A stretch of DNA of 64,000 nt from Planctomycetota bacterium (GCA_012959785.1 DUCM01000010.1:62386-126385), one strand, 5' to 3'. Shown: positions 1 to 8,440, counted from the stretch's first letter. Translations and numbers: made by a program. The notes: generated from the sequence alone by a model not told the origin.

Positions 1-1062
1 TACCTGAACACCGGCGGCGCCGACACCCTCGCGCCCGAAATCATGGCTCTCAACTTGCCTGACGGCATCGACAGCACCCTCGGCCCTTGGCTGGCCCACG
101 GCAAGATCCAGGATCAGGTCATCGATGACGGCGTCAACTGGTGCAGCGCCGAGGCCTTCTTCGTGGTCAACCAGGCTCCCACCCAGCCTCAAGTCTCGAT
201 CCTGGGCGGCAGCTTCAGCCCTGCCAACCTGGTCGTGGCCGCGGGCACCCGCGTGACCTGGCAGAACAACTCTGGCGCCACGCGCTCGGTGACTAGCAGC
301 AGCGCGCCCTGGACCTACGACTCGGGCGCCATGGCAAACGGCCAGAGTTTCGAGCACTCCTTCGTGCGACCTGGAACCTACAACTACACCAGCTCGCCCG
401 GCGGTTTTTCCGGCAGCGTGACGGTCACCGGCAGCGCCGACTCGGTCGTGGGTAGCCACTCGGGCAGCGGGCTGTACCGCTTTGCCCTTTCGGGCAACGC
501 CGCGGCCCAAGCGACCGAAGTGCACTTTGAACTGGTCTTCAGCGACTGGGCAGGCAATCTGCGCGTCACCGACGGCCACATGATCACCAAGGGTGCCAGC
601 GTGGGTTCGGCCTTCTGCTTTGGCGATAGCTCGGGCACGGCCTGTCCCTGCAACAACGGTGGTTCTCCTGGCCACGGTTGTTCCAACAGCAACAGCGCGG
701 CTGGAGTCCTCTTATCCGCCGAAGGCCAGGCCAGCGTGGCCAGCGATAGCGTGATCCTCTCCGTGGCCGATTCGGTTCCGGGCCAACCGGGCCTCTTTTT
801 CCAGGGCGACAACGCCGTGGCCGCTGGCAGCGGGGTGACCTTTGGCGACGGCCTGCGCTGCGCCGGAGGCAATGTCTTCCGACTGCAAATCCGCATGGCC
901 GATGGCGCCGGTAGCGCCGCAACCACGGTCAACATCTCGTCAGCGGGAGGCGTGAGCGCTGGCGCCACCAAGCGCTATCAGTGGTGGTACCGCGATCCGG
1001 TTTTCAGTCCCTGCTTGAATGGCTTCAACCTCTCCAACGGGGTCGAAATCAGCTGGAACTGA
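1..1062 (+). CDS. Exported protein (5' end outside window) with degenerate cupredoxin fold and conserved C-terminal module
   Basis: The reading frame is already open at base 1 (reads Y-L-N-T-G-G-A-D), so the N-terminus and any signal peptide lie upstream; the stop is TGA at 1060-1062. Bases about 186-435 encode a plastocyanin-like beta sandwich (F-S-P-A-N-L-V-V-A-A-G-T-R-V-T-W, later F-V-R-P-G-T-Y-N-Y). The usual copper ligands are absent: W-Q-N-N-S-G-A-T-R-S-V has Arg where the first His is expected, and Y-N-Y-T-S-S-P has no Cys or His. Bases about 610-1059 encode a Cys-rich module (GTACPCNN, GLFFQG, FGDGLRC, YQWWYRD, FNLSNGVEI) that recurs at the C-termini of the proteins at 10406-11872 and 61380-62627. 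It is probably secreted or surface-exposed. The biochemical role is unknown; the copper-free fold and the shared module are what I can see. Confidence 0.8.
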   Translation, partial: YLNTGGADTLAPEIMALNLPDGIDSTLGPWLAHGKIQDQVIDDGVNWCSAEAFFVVNQAPTQPQVSILGGSFSPANLVVAAGTRVTWQNNSGATRSVTSSSAPWTYDSGAMANGQSFEHSFVRPGTYNYTSSPGGFSGSVTVTGSADSVVGSHSGSGLYRFALSGNAAAQATEVHFELVFSDWAGNLRVTDGHMITKGASVGSAFCFGDSSGTACPCNNGGSPGHGCSNSNSAAGVLLSAEGQASVASDSVILSVADSVPGQPGLFFQGDNAVAAGSGVTFGDGLRCAGGNVFRLQIRMADGAGSAATTVNISSAGGVSAGATKRYQWWYRDPVFSPCLNGFNLSNGVEISWN

Positions 1063-1072
1063 GCTGCGCAGC
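1063..1072. repeat. Palindrome GCTGCGCAGC directly after a stop codon
   Basis: A perfect 10-bp palindrome starts at the base after the TGA stop of the first gene. The identical palindrome follows the stop of the TPR gene at 4025-4034; both contexts read CTGAGCTGCGCAGC. No T-run follows, so it is not a classical intrinsic terminator. Confidence 0.6.
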
Positions 1073-1199
1073 GCTTGGGGGTCGCTCGTTGAGGGTGGCG
1101 GGGTTACCTTGCCGCGATGAATACCGCGACCTACGATGGCGTTGACGGCTTCCCGAGCGAGGGCTCCCGCCGGGCGCCTCCTCAATGGAGGGCGATCTG

Positions 1200-2864
1200 A
1201 TGCTCGGCCTGCTCCTGTCGCTGGTCGCTGGCCCTGAAGGTGGCGCGCAGTTTGTAGCCCGCGAACTCGAGGTGGGCGGCGAGATCGTGGTCACGCGCTG
1301 TGGCAGCCCGGCCAAGGATTTTATCCTGGAGGTCAACGGGGGCGGTTTGGTGGCCGAGGATTTTGACGGCGATGGTCACCTCGACTTGGTGGTGGTGGAC
1401 GGCTCCGACATGGAGGGCGCCCGGGCGGGCCGGGCCGGGCGGCCCACGCGCTTGTTCCTGGGCGACGGCGCCGGGGGCTTCGCCGCGGCGGGCAAGGCCT
1501 GGGCCATGAGCGGTGGCCGCTGGGCCATGGCGGGCTGCGCCGGCGATCTGAATGGCGACGGTTTTCCCGATCTGTTCCTGACCGAGTGGGGACGCAACCG
1601 CTTGTACCTGAATGACGGCGGCCGGGGCTTTGTCGATGCCAGCCTTGGAGTGCTGGGCGCGGACGGCGAATTGAAACCCTCGGGCCTCGACGGCGAGCGC
1701 TGGAGCACCAGCGCCTGCCTGTTCGACTACGACGGCGACGGCCACCTCGACATCGCCGTGGTGAACTACCTCGGCTTTCACCTCGACGAATTGCGCGGGC
1801 CCGGCGGCGGCTGCACCTGGAAAGGCTTTGATGTCATGTGCGGTCCCGAAGGCATGATTCCCGTCCACGATCAAATCCTGCGCGGAGCGGGCGACGGCAC
1901 CTTTCGTGATGTCAGCATCGAGATCGGCTTTCACCCCGAAGCCGCTTGTTTCGGCCTGGGAGTGGTGAGCCTGGATTACGATGGGGACGGCGACAGCGAT
2001 CTGTATATCTCCAACGATTCCATGCCCAACCACCTCTGGGAAAACACCGGTGACGGTCATTTCAAGGAGGTGGGCATGCGCCGCGGCGTGAGTCACGATG
2101 CTAACGGCAAGGAACAGGCCGGCATGGGTATCGCCTGCGCCGATGTGGACGGTGACGGCCGCGAGGACCTGTTCGTGACCAACTTCTCCGGCGAGCGCAA
2201 TGCCTTCTACCGCTCGTCGCGGGCCACGGGTTTTCGCGAGCGCGCCGATGTGTCGCGGCTCGGAGGTGTGAGCATCGGGCGTCTGGGTTGGGGCACGGCC
2301 CTGGCTGACTTCGACCTCGACGGCGACCTCGATTTGGTGGTGGCCAATGGCCATGTCTACCCCCAAGCCGACCGTGCCGGCACCGATACGAGCTATGCCC
2401 AGGAGGATCAGTTCTTTCGCAACGATGGCACGGGCAGGTTCACCGAGGAGCCCTTGAGCGGCCATGGTGCCGGGGTTTCGCGGGCTCTCCTGGCGGCCGA
2501 CTGGGACGAGGACGGCGACCTCGATCTGGCCCTGATCCAACTCGACGGCGCGGTCTTGATGCTCGAAAACCAGGCCCCCCACGGACCGCAAAATCATTGG
2601 CTAGAGGTGCGCCTCAAGGGCCGCGGTGGCAATCGCTTCGGCGTGGGCGCCCGAGTTGCCCTGGAATCTCCAGGTGGCGCACAGTTCGCCGAGATGCGCA
2701 CCAGCGCGGGTTATCAGGCGGGTTGCGCGGCTTGGTTGCACTTTGGCTTGGGCACCCTGGAGGAGTTGCAGGCTCTGGTCGTGCGCTGGCCTTCGGGGCG
2801 CGTGCAGCGCATTGAAGCTCCTGCCCTCGACCAGCGCCTGGTGATCTGGGAGGCCGGGGAATGA
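1200..2864 (+). CDS. CRTAC1-type FG-GAP/VCBS repeat protein with ASPIC/UnbV domain
   Basis: 554 aa. An ATG at 1185 is also possible, but ATG 1200 has GGAGG (1187-1191) at good spacing and begins a hydrophobic leader (MLGLLLSLVAG), so I prefer it. At least seven Asp-rich calcium-binding FG-GAP/VCBS repeats follow: DFDGDGHLDLVVVD, DLNGDGFPDLFLTE, DYDGDGHLDIAVVN, DYDGDGDSDLYISN, DVDGDGREDLFVTN, DFDLDGDLDLVVAN, DWDEDGDLDLALIQ. The last ~85 residues match the ASPIC/UnbV domain (NRFGVGARV, then VVRWPSGRVQ). Family knowledge: these are extracellular seven-bladed propellers, abundant in Planctomycetota, usually with unknown ligands. The stop overlaps the start of the TPR gene by ATGA, so the two are translationally coupled and probably work together at the cell envelope. 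Confidence 0.88.
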   Translation: MLGLLLSLVAGPEGGAQFVARELEVGGEIVVTRCGSPAKDFILEVNGGGLVAEDFDGDGHLDLVVVDGSDMEGARAGRAGRPTRLFLGDGAGGFAAAGKAWAMSGGRWAMAGCAGDLNGDGFPDLFLTEWGRNRLYLNDGGRGFVDASLGVLGADGELKPSGLDGERWSTSACLFDYDGDGHLDIAVVNYLGFHLDELRGPGGGCTWKGFDVMCGPEGMIPVHDQILRGAGDGTFRDVSIEIGFHPEAACFGLGVVSLDYDGDGDSDLYISNDSMPNHLWENTGDGHFKEVGMRRGVSHDANGKEQAGMGIACADVDGDGREDLFVTNFSGERNAFYRSSRATGFRERADVSRLGGVSIGRLGWGTALADFDLDGDLDLVVANGHVYPQADRAGTDTSYAQEDQFFRNDGTGRFTEEPLSGHGAGVSRALLAADWDEDGDLDLALIQLDGAVLMLENQAPHGPQNHWLEVRLKGRGGNRFGVGARVALESPGGAQFAEMRTSAGYQAGCAAWLHFGLGTLEELQALVVRWPSGRVQRIEAPALDQRLVIWEAGE

Positions 2865-4024
2865 GGCGTGTCAACTTCTTGGCGGCGTTCCTGCTCGCCG
2901 CTACCGCCTCAAGCGGGCAAGCCCTTCAGCCCGCTCAAGCCGACGAGACCGAGGCCTTGCCGCCCTCGGTCCTCGAACGGCAGCCCACAGAGTGGCCAGC
3001 CAGTCAACCGGGTGCCTGGCGCGACTGGAAGGCCGAGGATCAGCCGCCGCCGGAGTTGGCTGCGTTGGTGCAGCAGGTGGTCGCCGCCAGCGGCGCGGGC
3101 GACTTGCCGCGGGCCCTCGAAGTGCTTTTCGTGCTCCTCGAAGCAGCGCCCGACTACCCCAGCGCCTTGCACCAGGCGGGCATCATCTATTTTCGCCTGC
3201 GCCGCTACGGCGACGCGGCGGTGGCCTTGGAGCGCTACCTCGCCGTGGTGCCCGGGCGCGTCGTGGACACCCGGGCCCTGGGGCATTGCTACTACACCCT
3301 GGGTGACTATGAAAAAGCTCTCGCACACTACGCCCTCGTGTTGGCACAGCGCCCCGAAAGCGTCGAGGCCTTGCGTGGCAAGGGCCTGGCGGAGATGCGC
3401 TTGGGTCAGACGAGCGCGGCTCTCACCACCCTGGCGCGGGTGCTCAAGCTCGATCCCAGACACGCCAATGCCCAGACCTGGATAGCCCAGATCCTGTTCG
3501 ATGAGGAGCGCGCGCCTGAGGCCTTGAAGGCCGCCCAGCGCGGGCGCGACCTCGATCCTTTCGAGCCGCGGGCCTGGTTTCTGCTGAGCCAGATCCACTA
3601 CGACCTGGGCCAGAACGAAGAGGGCGATGGGGCTCGCAAACGATTCGATGAACTCTCTCTCATCGCCCAGGAGCTGCGCGCCGCCGAAGCCCGGCTCCTG
3701 TACGACCCGCGGCAGCCTGCGGTCTACGCCGAGCTGGTCGCCTTGAATCGCCGCGCCGGAAATGGCGTGCGCGCACGCCATTGGATGGTGCGTTGGATTC
3801 AGACGGCACCCCAGGATGTGGACTTGCGCTTACAAGCCCTGGACCTGGCGCTCTGGATGGGGGACGATCCGGGAGCCGCGGCCTGCGCCGAGGCCCTCTG
3901 GACCCTGGCGGGAGATTCCCTCGCCGTCTGGCAACGCCTGGCGCGTTACCACGCAGGGCGCCGCGATCGCATCAAGCAGGTCGCCGCGGAAGAACAGGTC
4001 GCACGGCTCAAGGCCCAACGCTGA
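2861..4024 (+). CDS. Exported TPR-repeat protein
   Basis: 387 aa, coupled to the preceding gene through ATGA at 2861-2864. The N-terminus (MRRVNFLAAFLLAATASSGQALQ) looks like a cleavable signal peptide. The middle holds at least four tetratricopeptide-like repeats: A-L-E-V-L-F-V-L-L-E-A-A-P-D-Y, then A-A-V-A-L-E-R-Y-L-A-V-V-P-G, then Y-T-L-G-D-Y-E-K-A-L-A-H-Y-A-L-V, then A-L-T-T-L-A-R-V-L-K-L-D-P. There are no catalytic motifs. TPR scaffolds bind partner proteins, and the likely partner is the CRTAC1-type protein encoded just upstream; that pairing is inference from gene coupling only. Confidence 0.82.
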   Translation: MRRVNFLAAFLLAATASSGQALQPAQADETEALPPSVLERQPTEWPASQPGAWRDWKAEDQPPPELAALVQQVVAASGAGDLPRALEVLFVLLEAAPDYPSALHQAGIIYFRLRRYGDAAVALERYLAVVPGRVVDTRALGHCYYTLGDYEKALAHYALVLAQRPESVEALRGKGLAEMRLGQTSAALTTLARVLKLDPRHANAQTWIAQILFDEERAPEALKAAQRGRDLDPFEPRAWFLLSQIHYDLGQNEEGDGARKRFDELSLIAQELRAAEARLLYDPRQPAVYAELVALNRRAGNGVRARHWMVRWIQTAPQDVDLRLQALDLALWMGDDPGAAACAEALWTLAGDSLAVWQRLARYHAGRRDRIKQVAAEEQVARLKAQR

Positions 4025-4061
4025 GCTGCGCAGCACCTCGGGCTGCAAGGGCGCAACGCCC
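4025..4061. repeat. Palindrome GCTGCGCAGC plus small GC hairpin after the TPR gene
   Basis: 4025-4034 is the same post-stop palindrome as at 1063-1072. At 4049-4061 there is a 5-bp hairpin, GGGCG-CAA-CGCCC. Together they may end the CRTAC1/TPR transcript, although no T-tract is present. Confidence 0.4.
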
Positions 4062-4216
4062 GGGACTCTCGAAAGAGGGCCACGGGCGCTGCAAAGGGAT
4101 CCGCAGGGGTGAGCCGCGGCTGCAACCCAAGAGTCAGGGGTCGCGGGGTTTGACGAGGGCGCGCCACGGTGAATGGATGCCAATCCGGCACGCGCTCGAC
4201 GGGTCTCAGTGAATCT

Positions 4217-4447
4217 TCAGGCGGACTCCTTGCCGCGCTGGTTGCGCTTGCCGGGGCGTCCGCCCTTGGCGCGGCGCTCGTTCAGTTCGGTCTGGAAGCT
4301 CTCCCAGTCGGCTTTCGAGAAGAGCCGCACCGCGCCTCCGCACTCGACGCAGTAGCTGTTGTCGAGGCTCATCAGGTAGCTGACGTACTTGTTGCAGTCC
4401 GCGCAGAACTTGTGGTCTGAATAGAAGCTTCTGTCGGGATTTTCCAT
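4217..4447 (-). CDS. Small zinc-ribbon protein
   Basis: 76 aa. The frame is open upstream to 4747, but the extra N-terminus is not protein-like, and ATG 4447 has AAGGAA about 8 bases upstream, so I use that start. Two CxxC knuckles, C-A-D-C (about residues 15-18) and C-V-E-C (33-36), form a probable four-Cys zinc ribbon. A short aromatic/acidic stretch (SKADWESFQTEL) and a very basic tail (RRAKGGRPGKRNQRGK) follow. The basic tail suggests contact with nucleic acid or the ribosome. I do not recognise a named family, and no neighbour suggests a pathway. Confidence 0.68.
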   Translation of the reverse strand: MENPDRSFYSDHKFCADCNKYVSYLMSLDNSYCVECGGAVRLFSKADWESFQTELNERRAKGGRPGKRNQRGKESA

Positions 4448-4859
4448 GGTGTTGTTCCTTGAGTGGTGCTCTTGAGGTGGATGGCTCGGCTCGCCAACGA
4501 GGCACCCCAGAGCAAGGGCAGTGCCATGTGCCGCGAGCCCCTTGGCGAATACTCCCAAGTCCTGTGGCGGCAGGAACTTAGGATATTGCAATAGCCTGCA
4601 AGCGATGTTTGCGAGGCCGAGCCAAGTGTTGCTGATTCTCGACACTTGGCTCGGGCCGAGGGCCCCCTGGAGCTTCCTGGGGCAATGAGCGTTCCTAGAG
4701 GTGCGGATGTTGTCAGTATGCCATGCCATCGCAAAGGCTTGTGACACAGTGGGTTAGGGGTAAGCCTCCCACCTGGCTAGCCTTCTGTGTTGCGACACTT
4801 GGACACTAGGCGGGGCTGTCGAAAGTTCTCGACACCGAGCCCAAACGGCTCGTGGGTCC
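4448..4859. other. Intergenic region with small inverted and direct repeats
   Basis: No supported gene lies here. The element CGACACTTGG occurs at about 4639 and 4794. Close to the end of queG (minus strand) are two small inverted repeats: TGTCGA/TCGACA (4817-4822 and 4829-4834) and CGAGCC/GGCTCG (4836-4841 and 4847-4852). The second lies immediately downstream of the queG stop and could help end its transcript, but no T-run is visible. Confidence 0.4.
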
Positions 4860-5978
4860 TCAGGATCCCGCCAGATCCCGCTCCAGAGCTGCCCGCGCCT
4901 CGGGGTCGGTTTCGCGGGCATGAGCCCGCTCCACCAGGAGCCGAGTGCCTGCGCCGGCATAGCTCCGGCACAGGGCCCAGGCCGCAGCCTCGCGCACCAC
5001 CGGCGACCCGTCCTCCAGGGCGCGCTCCAAAAGTGGCTGGGCAGCATCGGCGGGCTGGTTGCCATAAAACAGGGCGGCATTGCGCGCCAGGCCCTCGCGC
5101 CGCGGACGCTGCAAGGGCGAGCCGCGAAGCTCAGCTTTGGGATTGTACTCCGGCGCCAGCCAGCTCTCGACGAGGCCCGTGCTGTCCGCCAGAGCGGACG
5201 GCTTTCCGAAGCGCTCGCTGAGGTCTGGTGCGTGGGCGCCGTGGGGGCAGACTTCCGAGCACACATCGCAGCCGAAGACCCAGGGCCCCAGGTCCGACCG
5301 CAGGTCGGGATCCACCGGGCCCCGGTGCTCGATGGTCAAATAGCTGATGCAGCGCCGGGCGTCGAGCACCCCGGGCTCTAGGAGGGCTTCGGTGGGGCAG
5401 GCGTCGATGCAGGCCCGGCAGGTGCCGCAGCTGCCTGGCGCGGGACCGCCGGTAGGTTCGAGCTCTTCCCCCAGGAGCAATTCGCCCAGGAAGAACCAAG
5501 GGCCCAGGGTGGGGGCCAGGAGGTTGGCGGCCTTGGATTCGAAGCCCAGGCCGGCCACCTGGGCGTGGGAGCGCTCGAGTAGGGGGCCCGCGTCGACGAT
5601 TTGCCTCCAAGGCCCGGCGAAGCCCTCGGCCTCGAGGCGCCGGGCGAGCTTCTTCAGGCGCTTGCCCAGGAGGTTGTGGTAGTCGCGCCCCCCGGCGTAG
5701 CGGGCCACCCGGGCCGGGCCGGCTTGGGTTTCGAGGTCCACCTGGGGCCGCGAGTGCCCCAGGCCCACCACCAGCAGGCTGCGGCCGCCGGAGAGCACCT
5801 TCTGGGGGTCGACGATGCGTTCCCTGAAGGCCTCCAGGTAGGCCATGGAGCCGTGATGGCCCTTCCCAAGCCACTCTTCAAAGCGGCTGGCGGCTGGCGG
5901 AGGTGTCAGGGGGGCCACGCCCACGAGGTCAAAACCCAGTTCAGTGGCGATTTCCAGGGCCAGGTCGCGCCTATTCAT
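4860..5978 (-). CDS. queG: Epoxyqueuosine reductase QueG
   Basis: 372 aa, start taken at ATG 5978 (MNRRDLALEIATELGF), where family similarity begins. QueG performs the last step of queuosine synthesis, reducing epoxyqueuosine in tRNA with cobalamin and two 4Fe-4S clusters in the cytoplasm. Visible evidence: an N-terminal cobalamin-binding reductase part with the I-V-D-A-G-P-L-L-E-R segment carrying the family Asp, then G-L-G-F-E-S-K; cluster motifs C-G-T-C-R-A-C-I-D-A-C-P and C-D-V-C-S-E-V-C-P with C-I-S-Y between them; and a C-terminal HEAT/PBS-lyase-like helical part (SPVVREAAAWAL). Length is normal for the version with a HEAT tail. No other queuosine gene is in the window, so it stands alone. 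Confidence 0.93.
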   Translation of the reverse strand: MNRRDLALEIATELGFDLVGVAPLTPPPAASRFEEWLGKGHHGSMAYLEAFRERIVDPQKVLSGGRSLLVVGLGHSRPQVDLETQAGPARVARYAGGRDYHNLLGKRLKKLARRLEAEGFAGPWRQIVDAGPLLERSHAQVAGLGFESKAANLLAPTLGPWFFLGELLLGEELEPTGGPAPGSCGTCRACIDACPTEALLEPGVLDARRCISYLTIEHRGPVDPDLRSDLGPWVFGCDVCSEVCPHGAHAPDLSERFGKPSALADSTGLVESWLAPEYNPKAELRGSPLQRPRREGLARNAALFYGNQPADAAQPLLERALEDGSPVVREAAAWALCRSYAGAGTRLLVERAHARETDPEARAALERDLAGS

Positions 5979-6404
5979 GGTCGGGGGGGCGTGGGATACC
6001 CCGGGAGGGCTCCGAACAGGGTGGGGCCCCAATCGCTCATCGGGGCAGGGTTATCGATCATCGGGGCAGGGTCATCGTTCATCGGGGCAGGCTTGGCGAG
6101 AGGCGGGCTTGACGAATGCGGGGCTTTCCGGGTTCCAGGAAAAGCCCAAATCGACTAAGGTTGTCCACAGCAAGGAATTGCGGGATTTGGAGTTACTTTG
6201 CTCGGGTCTATCTGTCCCTATTGTGAAACCCAAAGCGTAACCAGTACCCCCTTGCCCTCATAGAACCAGAAATGAAGTCCCCTACCCGCTCCCAGCCGTC
6301 TAACGGCATGGGTGGCCCAGGGATGCTGCCCAGCGCCTGATCTCTCCGGCTCTCTTGCTTCCCACAGTCCCCCGTCCTGCCCACCCAGCGCCAAACGCCT
6401 CTTG
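5979..6404. other. Divergent intergenic region between queG and the sigma-factor gene
   Basis: About 425 bases with no convincing gene. It holds three 21-bp tandem repeats (6032-6094), a near-perfect inverted repeat GGGCTTTCC/GGAAAAGCCC (6121-6147, one bulged A), and a single TTGTCCACA (6161-6169) that resembles a DnaA box. Promoters for both flanking genes are expected here, but I cannot place them with confidence. Confidence 0.45.
6032..6094. repeat. Three 21-bp tandem repeats
   Basis: Three adjacent 21-bp units share TCATCGGGGCAGG and differ at two or three positions. They lie 54-116 bases upstream of the queG start, possibly in its leader or promoter. They have no unique spacers and so are not a CRISPR array. 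Confidence 0.75.
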
Positions 6405-7331
6405 ATGCACCTGACCGATCCCTACGGCGCCGGAGTGGCTCTCGACACAGCGGAAGCTGCGGCGCGCCTGGCGGAGCGCCTGGCCGAACACAGGGGTGAG
6501 ATCGGAGCACGCGAGCTGAAACGCATGCAGGACCTGCTGGCCGAGACCGAGCGGACTCCGGAGAACCTGCGCGACGCCCTTTCGACACGGCTGATGGAGG
6601 TCTTCAAGCACGACCGCAGCCGGGCCTGCTTTGGCCTCCTGTACGAGCTGAACGGCGACCACCTGCTGGTGCAAGTCGCCGGGCGACTGCGCCGCTACTC
6701 GAGCAAGGCCGATGCGCGCGATGTGCTGCAAGAAGTCTTCTTCAATATCTACCGCTACCCGCACCGTTTCGACTCGACCCGTGAAGATGCCTTCCGCGTC
6801 TGGTCGGCGATGATCGTGCGCAACACGGTCTTGAAACACCTGCGCTGCAACAATCGCGGCGGCCGTGCCGAGGTTGCCTTCGAGGATATCCCCGAGCAGC
6901 CCGAGCCCAGAGATTCGAGCCCCCTCAGCGGCGCCATCGAGGCCGAGAGCCGTGTCGAGTGTGGCCGCGTCTACCTGACCTACCTTCAGCTCTACTTGAA
7001 GTTCTACTCCATGCTCTCCGACCGCGAGCGCCGTGCGCTCTATCTCGTCGAAGTTGAGGAGTACAGCTACCGCGCTGCGGCGGCGGAACTCGAGATCAAG
7101 CTGGAGAATCTCAAGATGGTGATCTTCCGCGCACGGCGCAAGATCCACCGCTCCATGCGCCGTGTGTTCGATGGTCTTGCCCCGGACTGCCGACCTGCGC
7201 GCGACCCCCGGAGCTTCAAGAAGGATGTGGCTGCCCGTGGCGACCTCTCGCCCGGCCGCACACTTCAAACCCACTCCCAGGAGATTGCACTCCGCGGGAC
7301 TGAGACCGATCTGGTCGAGGAGGGGAACTGA
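6405..7331 (+). CDS. RNA polymerase sigma-70 family (ECF-like) sigma factor
   Basis: 308 aa from ATG 6405; an in-frame ATG at 6312 would add 31 low-complexity residues. Region 2 is visible as R-Y-S-S-K-A-D-A-R-D-V-L-Q-E-V-F-F-N-I-Y, followed by a promoter-melting-type segment (RVWSAMIVRNTVLKHLR). Region 4 is L-S-D-R-E-R-R-A-L-Y-L-V-E-V-E-E-Y-S-Y-R, followed by an HTH (AAAAELEIKLENLKMVIFRA). It has an extra ~90-residue N-terminal helical segment and a ~50-residue basic C-terminal tail compared with minimal ECF factors. The stop overlaps the next gene's ATG by one base (TGATG), and that gene encodes a zinc-type anti-sigma protein, so this is a regulated sigma/anti-sigma unit. Target promoters are unknown. 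Confidence 0.83.
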   Translation: MHLTDPYGAGVALDTAEAAARLAERLAEHRGEIGARELKRMQDLLAETERTPENLRDALSTRLMEVFKHDRSRACFGLLYELNGDHLLVQVAGRLRRYSSKADARDVLQEVFFNIYRYPHRFDSTREDAFRVWSAMIVRNTVLKHLRCNNRGGRAEVAFEDIPEQPEPRDSSPLSGAIEAESRVECGRVYLTYLQLYLKFYSMLSDRERRALYLVEVEEYSYRAAAAELEIKLENLKMVIFRARRKIHRSMRRVFDGLAPDCRPARDPRSFKKDVAARGDLSPGRTLQTHSQEIALRGTETDLVEEGN

Positions 7332-8440
7332 TGGATATGGCCAACTGGCTCGTTGAACCCGAGTCGCATTCGAACTTTCAGAAGGACCTCTCGTGCATGC
7401 TCGACGGCGAGCTCGACGAGAAGCGCGCCGCGCGCGCAATGCTGCACATCGAGGAGTGCGAGGGCTGCCGCGGTTTCTTCGGCGCTCTGCGAAGCCAGGT
7501 GGATCTGCACCGCGATACTGTGGATCCCAACCGGCTTTTCGCTCGGGTGGCCATGATCACCGGCGGCGGACCCTTCTACAACGGGCTCGTGCCCGACTCC
7601 CTGGAGGCGGAAGCCGAGGCCATCGACCTCGTTCATCGCCTCGCCACGGTCTTCTATCAACTCGGCAAGGCCTATGTCCTGGCAGCCATCGATCCTGGCT
7701 TCCGCATGCGCATCTTCGAGAAGCCCGTGCCCCTGATGCAAACCAAGAACACCGGCCGCGGATTCGTCGACGGCGTGATGTTGAACGGCAAGGGGCGCGC
7801 TGGCGGCGTCGACTGGCAGCACGCGCGTCACATGCTCAACGGGCGCCTCGAGCGCATCGAGAGCCCCCTCGAAAAGGGCCGCCGCTTGCTCGACGAGGCC
7901 ATTTCCGCCGATCCCGAGCACGAAGAGGCACGACTCTATCGGGCCTTCCTGCAGGCCCACGAGGGCCGCACCCTTGACGCTGCCGACGAGTACCGTCGAA
8001 TCTTCAACTCGGCCGTCAACGAGGCCAACCGCGGCCACGCCGCCATGCAGCTCGGCCGCCTCTATGTGAACCAGAAGAGTTACCGCCGTGCCCTGGTTTG
8101 CTACCGCTGGGTGACGATTTCGGGCCTGGCGGACTCGGACGACCGGTTCTTTGGAGCGCGTTTCAACCTGGGCAAGACCTACGCCATGTTGGGTCAGGTG
8201 AACCGCTCGCTGGATGCGTTTGAAACCCTGCTCGAGCGCCATCCCAAGCGAATCGCCGAAGTGGCTGAGTACTTCGCGAAGGCGCCGCTACTGCAACAGG
8301 CCATCGAGTCGGTTCCGGGATTCGCGGAGCAACTTTTGGAAAGATGTTCGACACTGTTCACTGCCGGGAGCAGTCAAGGGGGAGGCGATTCTTTCGGAGG
8401 CGAGACCTTCGGAGGCGATTCTTTCGGAGGCGATGCATGA
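7331..8440 (+). CDS. Soluble zinc anti-sigma-like protein fused to TPR-like region
   Basis: 369 aa; start ATG 7331 is preceded by GAGGAGGGG and overlaps the sigma-factor stop. Residues 39-46 read H-I-E-E-C-E-G-C, the HxxxCxxC signature of zinc-binding anti-sigma (ZAS/zf-HC2) domains. Unlike most ZAS proteins it has no transmembrane segment. Residues about 170-340 instead form TPR-like helices (ADPEHEEARLYRAFL, RGHAAMQLGRLYVNQ, ARFNLGKTYAMLGQ). The tail is a short Gly-rich repeat, G-G-D-S-F-G-G-E-T-F-G-G-D-S-F-G-G-D. Expected role: hold the upstream sigma factor inactive in the cytoplasm and release it when a partner engages the TPR region; the release mechanism is inference. It overlaps the next gene by ATGA. 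Confidence 0.72.
   Translation: MDMANWLVEPESHSNFQKDLSCMLDGELDEKRAARAMLHIEECEGCRGFFGALRSQVDLHRDTVDPNRLFARVAMITGGGPFYNGLVPDSLEAEAEAIDLVHRLATVFYQLGKAYVLAAIDPGFRMRIFEKPVPLMQTKNTGRGFVDGVMLNGKGRAGGVDWQHARHMLNGRLERIESPLEKGRRLLDEAISADPEHEEARLYRAFLQAHEGRTLDAADEYRRIFNSAVNEANRGHAAMQLGRLYVNQKSYRRALVCYRWVTISGLADSDDRFFGARFNLGKTYAMLGQVNRSLDAFETLLERHPKRIAEVAEYFAKAPLLQQAIESVPGFAEQLLERCSTLFTAGSSQGGGDSFGGETFGGDSFGGDA
8383..8436 (+). repeat. Short in-frame repeats encoding GGDSF/GGETF at the anti-sigma C-terminus
   Basis: 15-bp units with the core TTCGGAGGCGA repeat about four times at the 3' end of the anti-sigma-like gene, giving a flexible Gly/Phe/acidic tail. Copy number may vary between strains. Confidence 0.65.

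Noticed and set aside
1182-2597. Long minus-strand open frame opposite the CRTAC1-type gene
   Set aside because: It is a shadow of a strongly supported gene with calcium-binding repeats; high GC keeps antisense frames open.
4217-4747. Longer 176-residue version of the zinc-ribbon protein
   Set aside because: The first 100 residues are not protein-like, and a good Shine-Dalgarno precedes the internal ATG at 4447.
6032-6094. CRISPR array
   Set aside because: The repeats are directly adjacent with no unique spacers, and there are no cas genes.
6161-6169. Replication origin signalled by a DnaA box (TTGTCCACA)
   Set aside because: A single match with no cluster, no AT-rich element and no dnaA/dnaN nearby.
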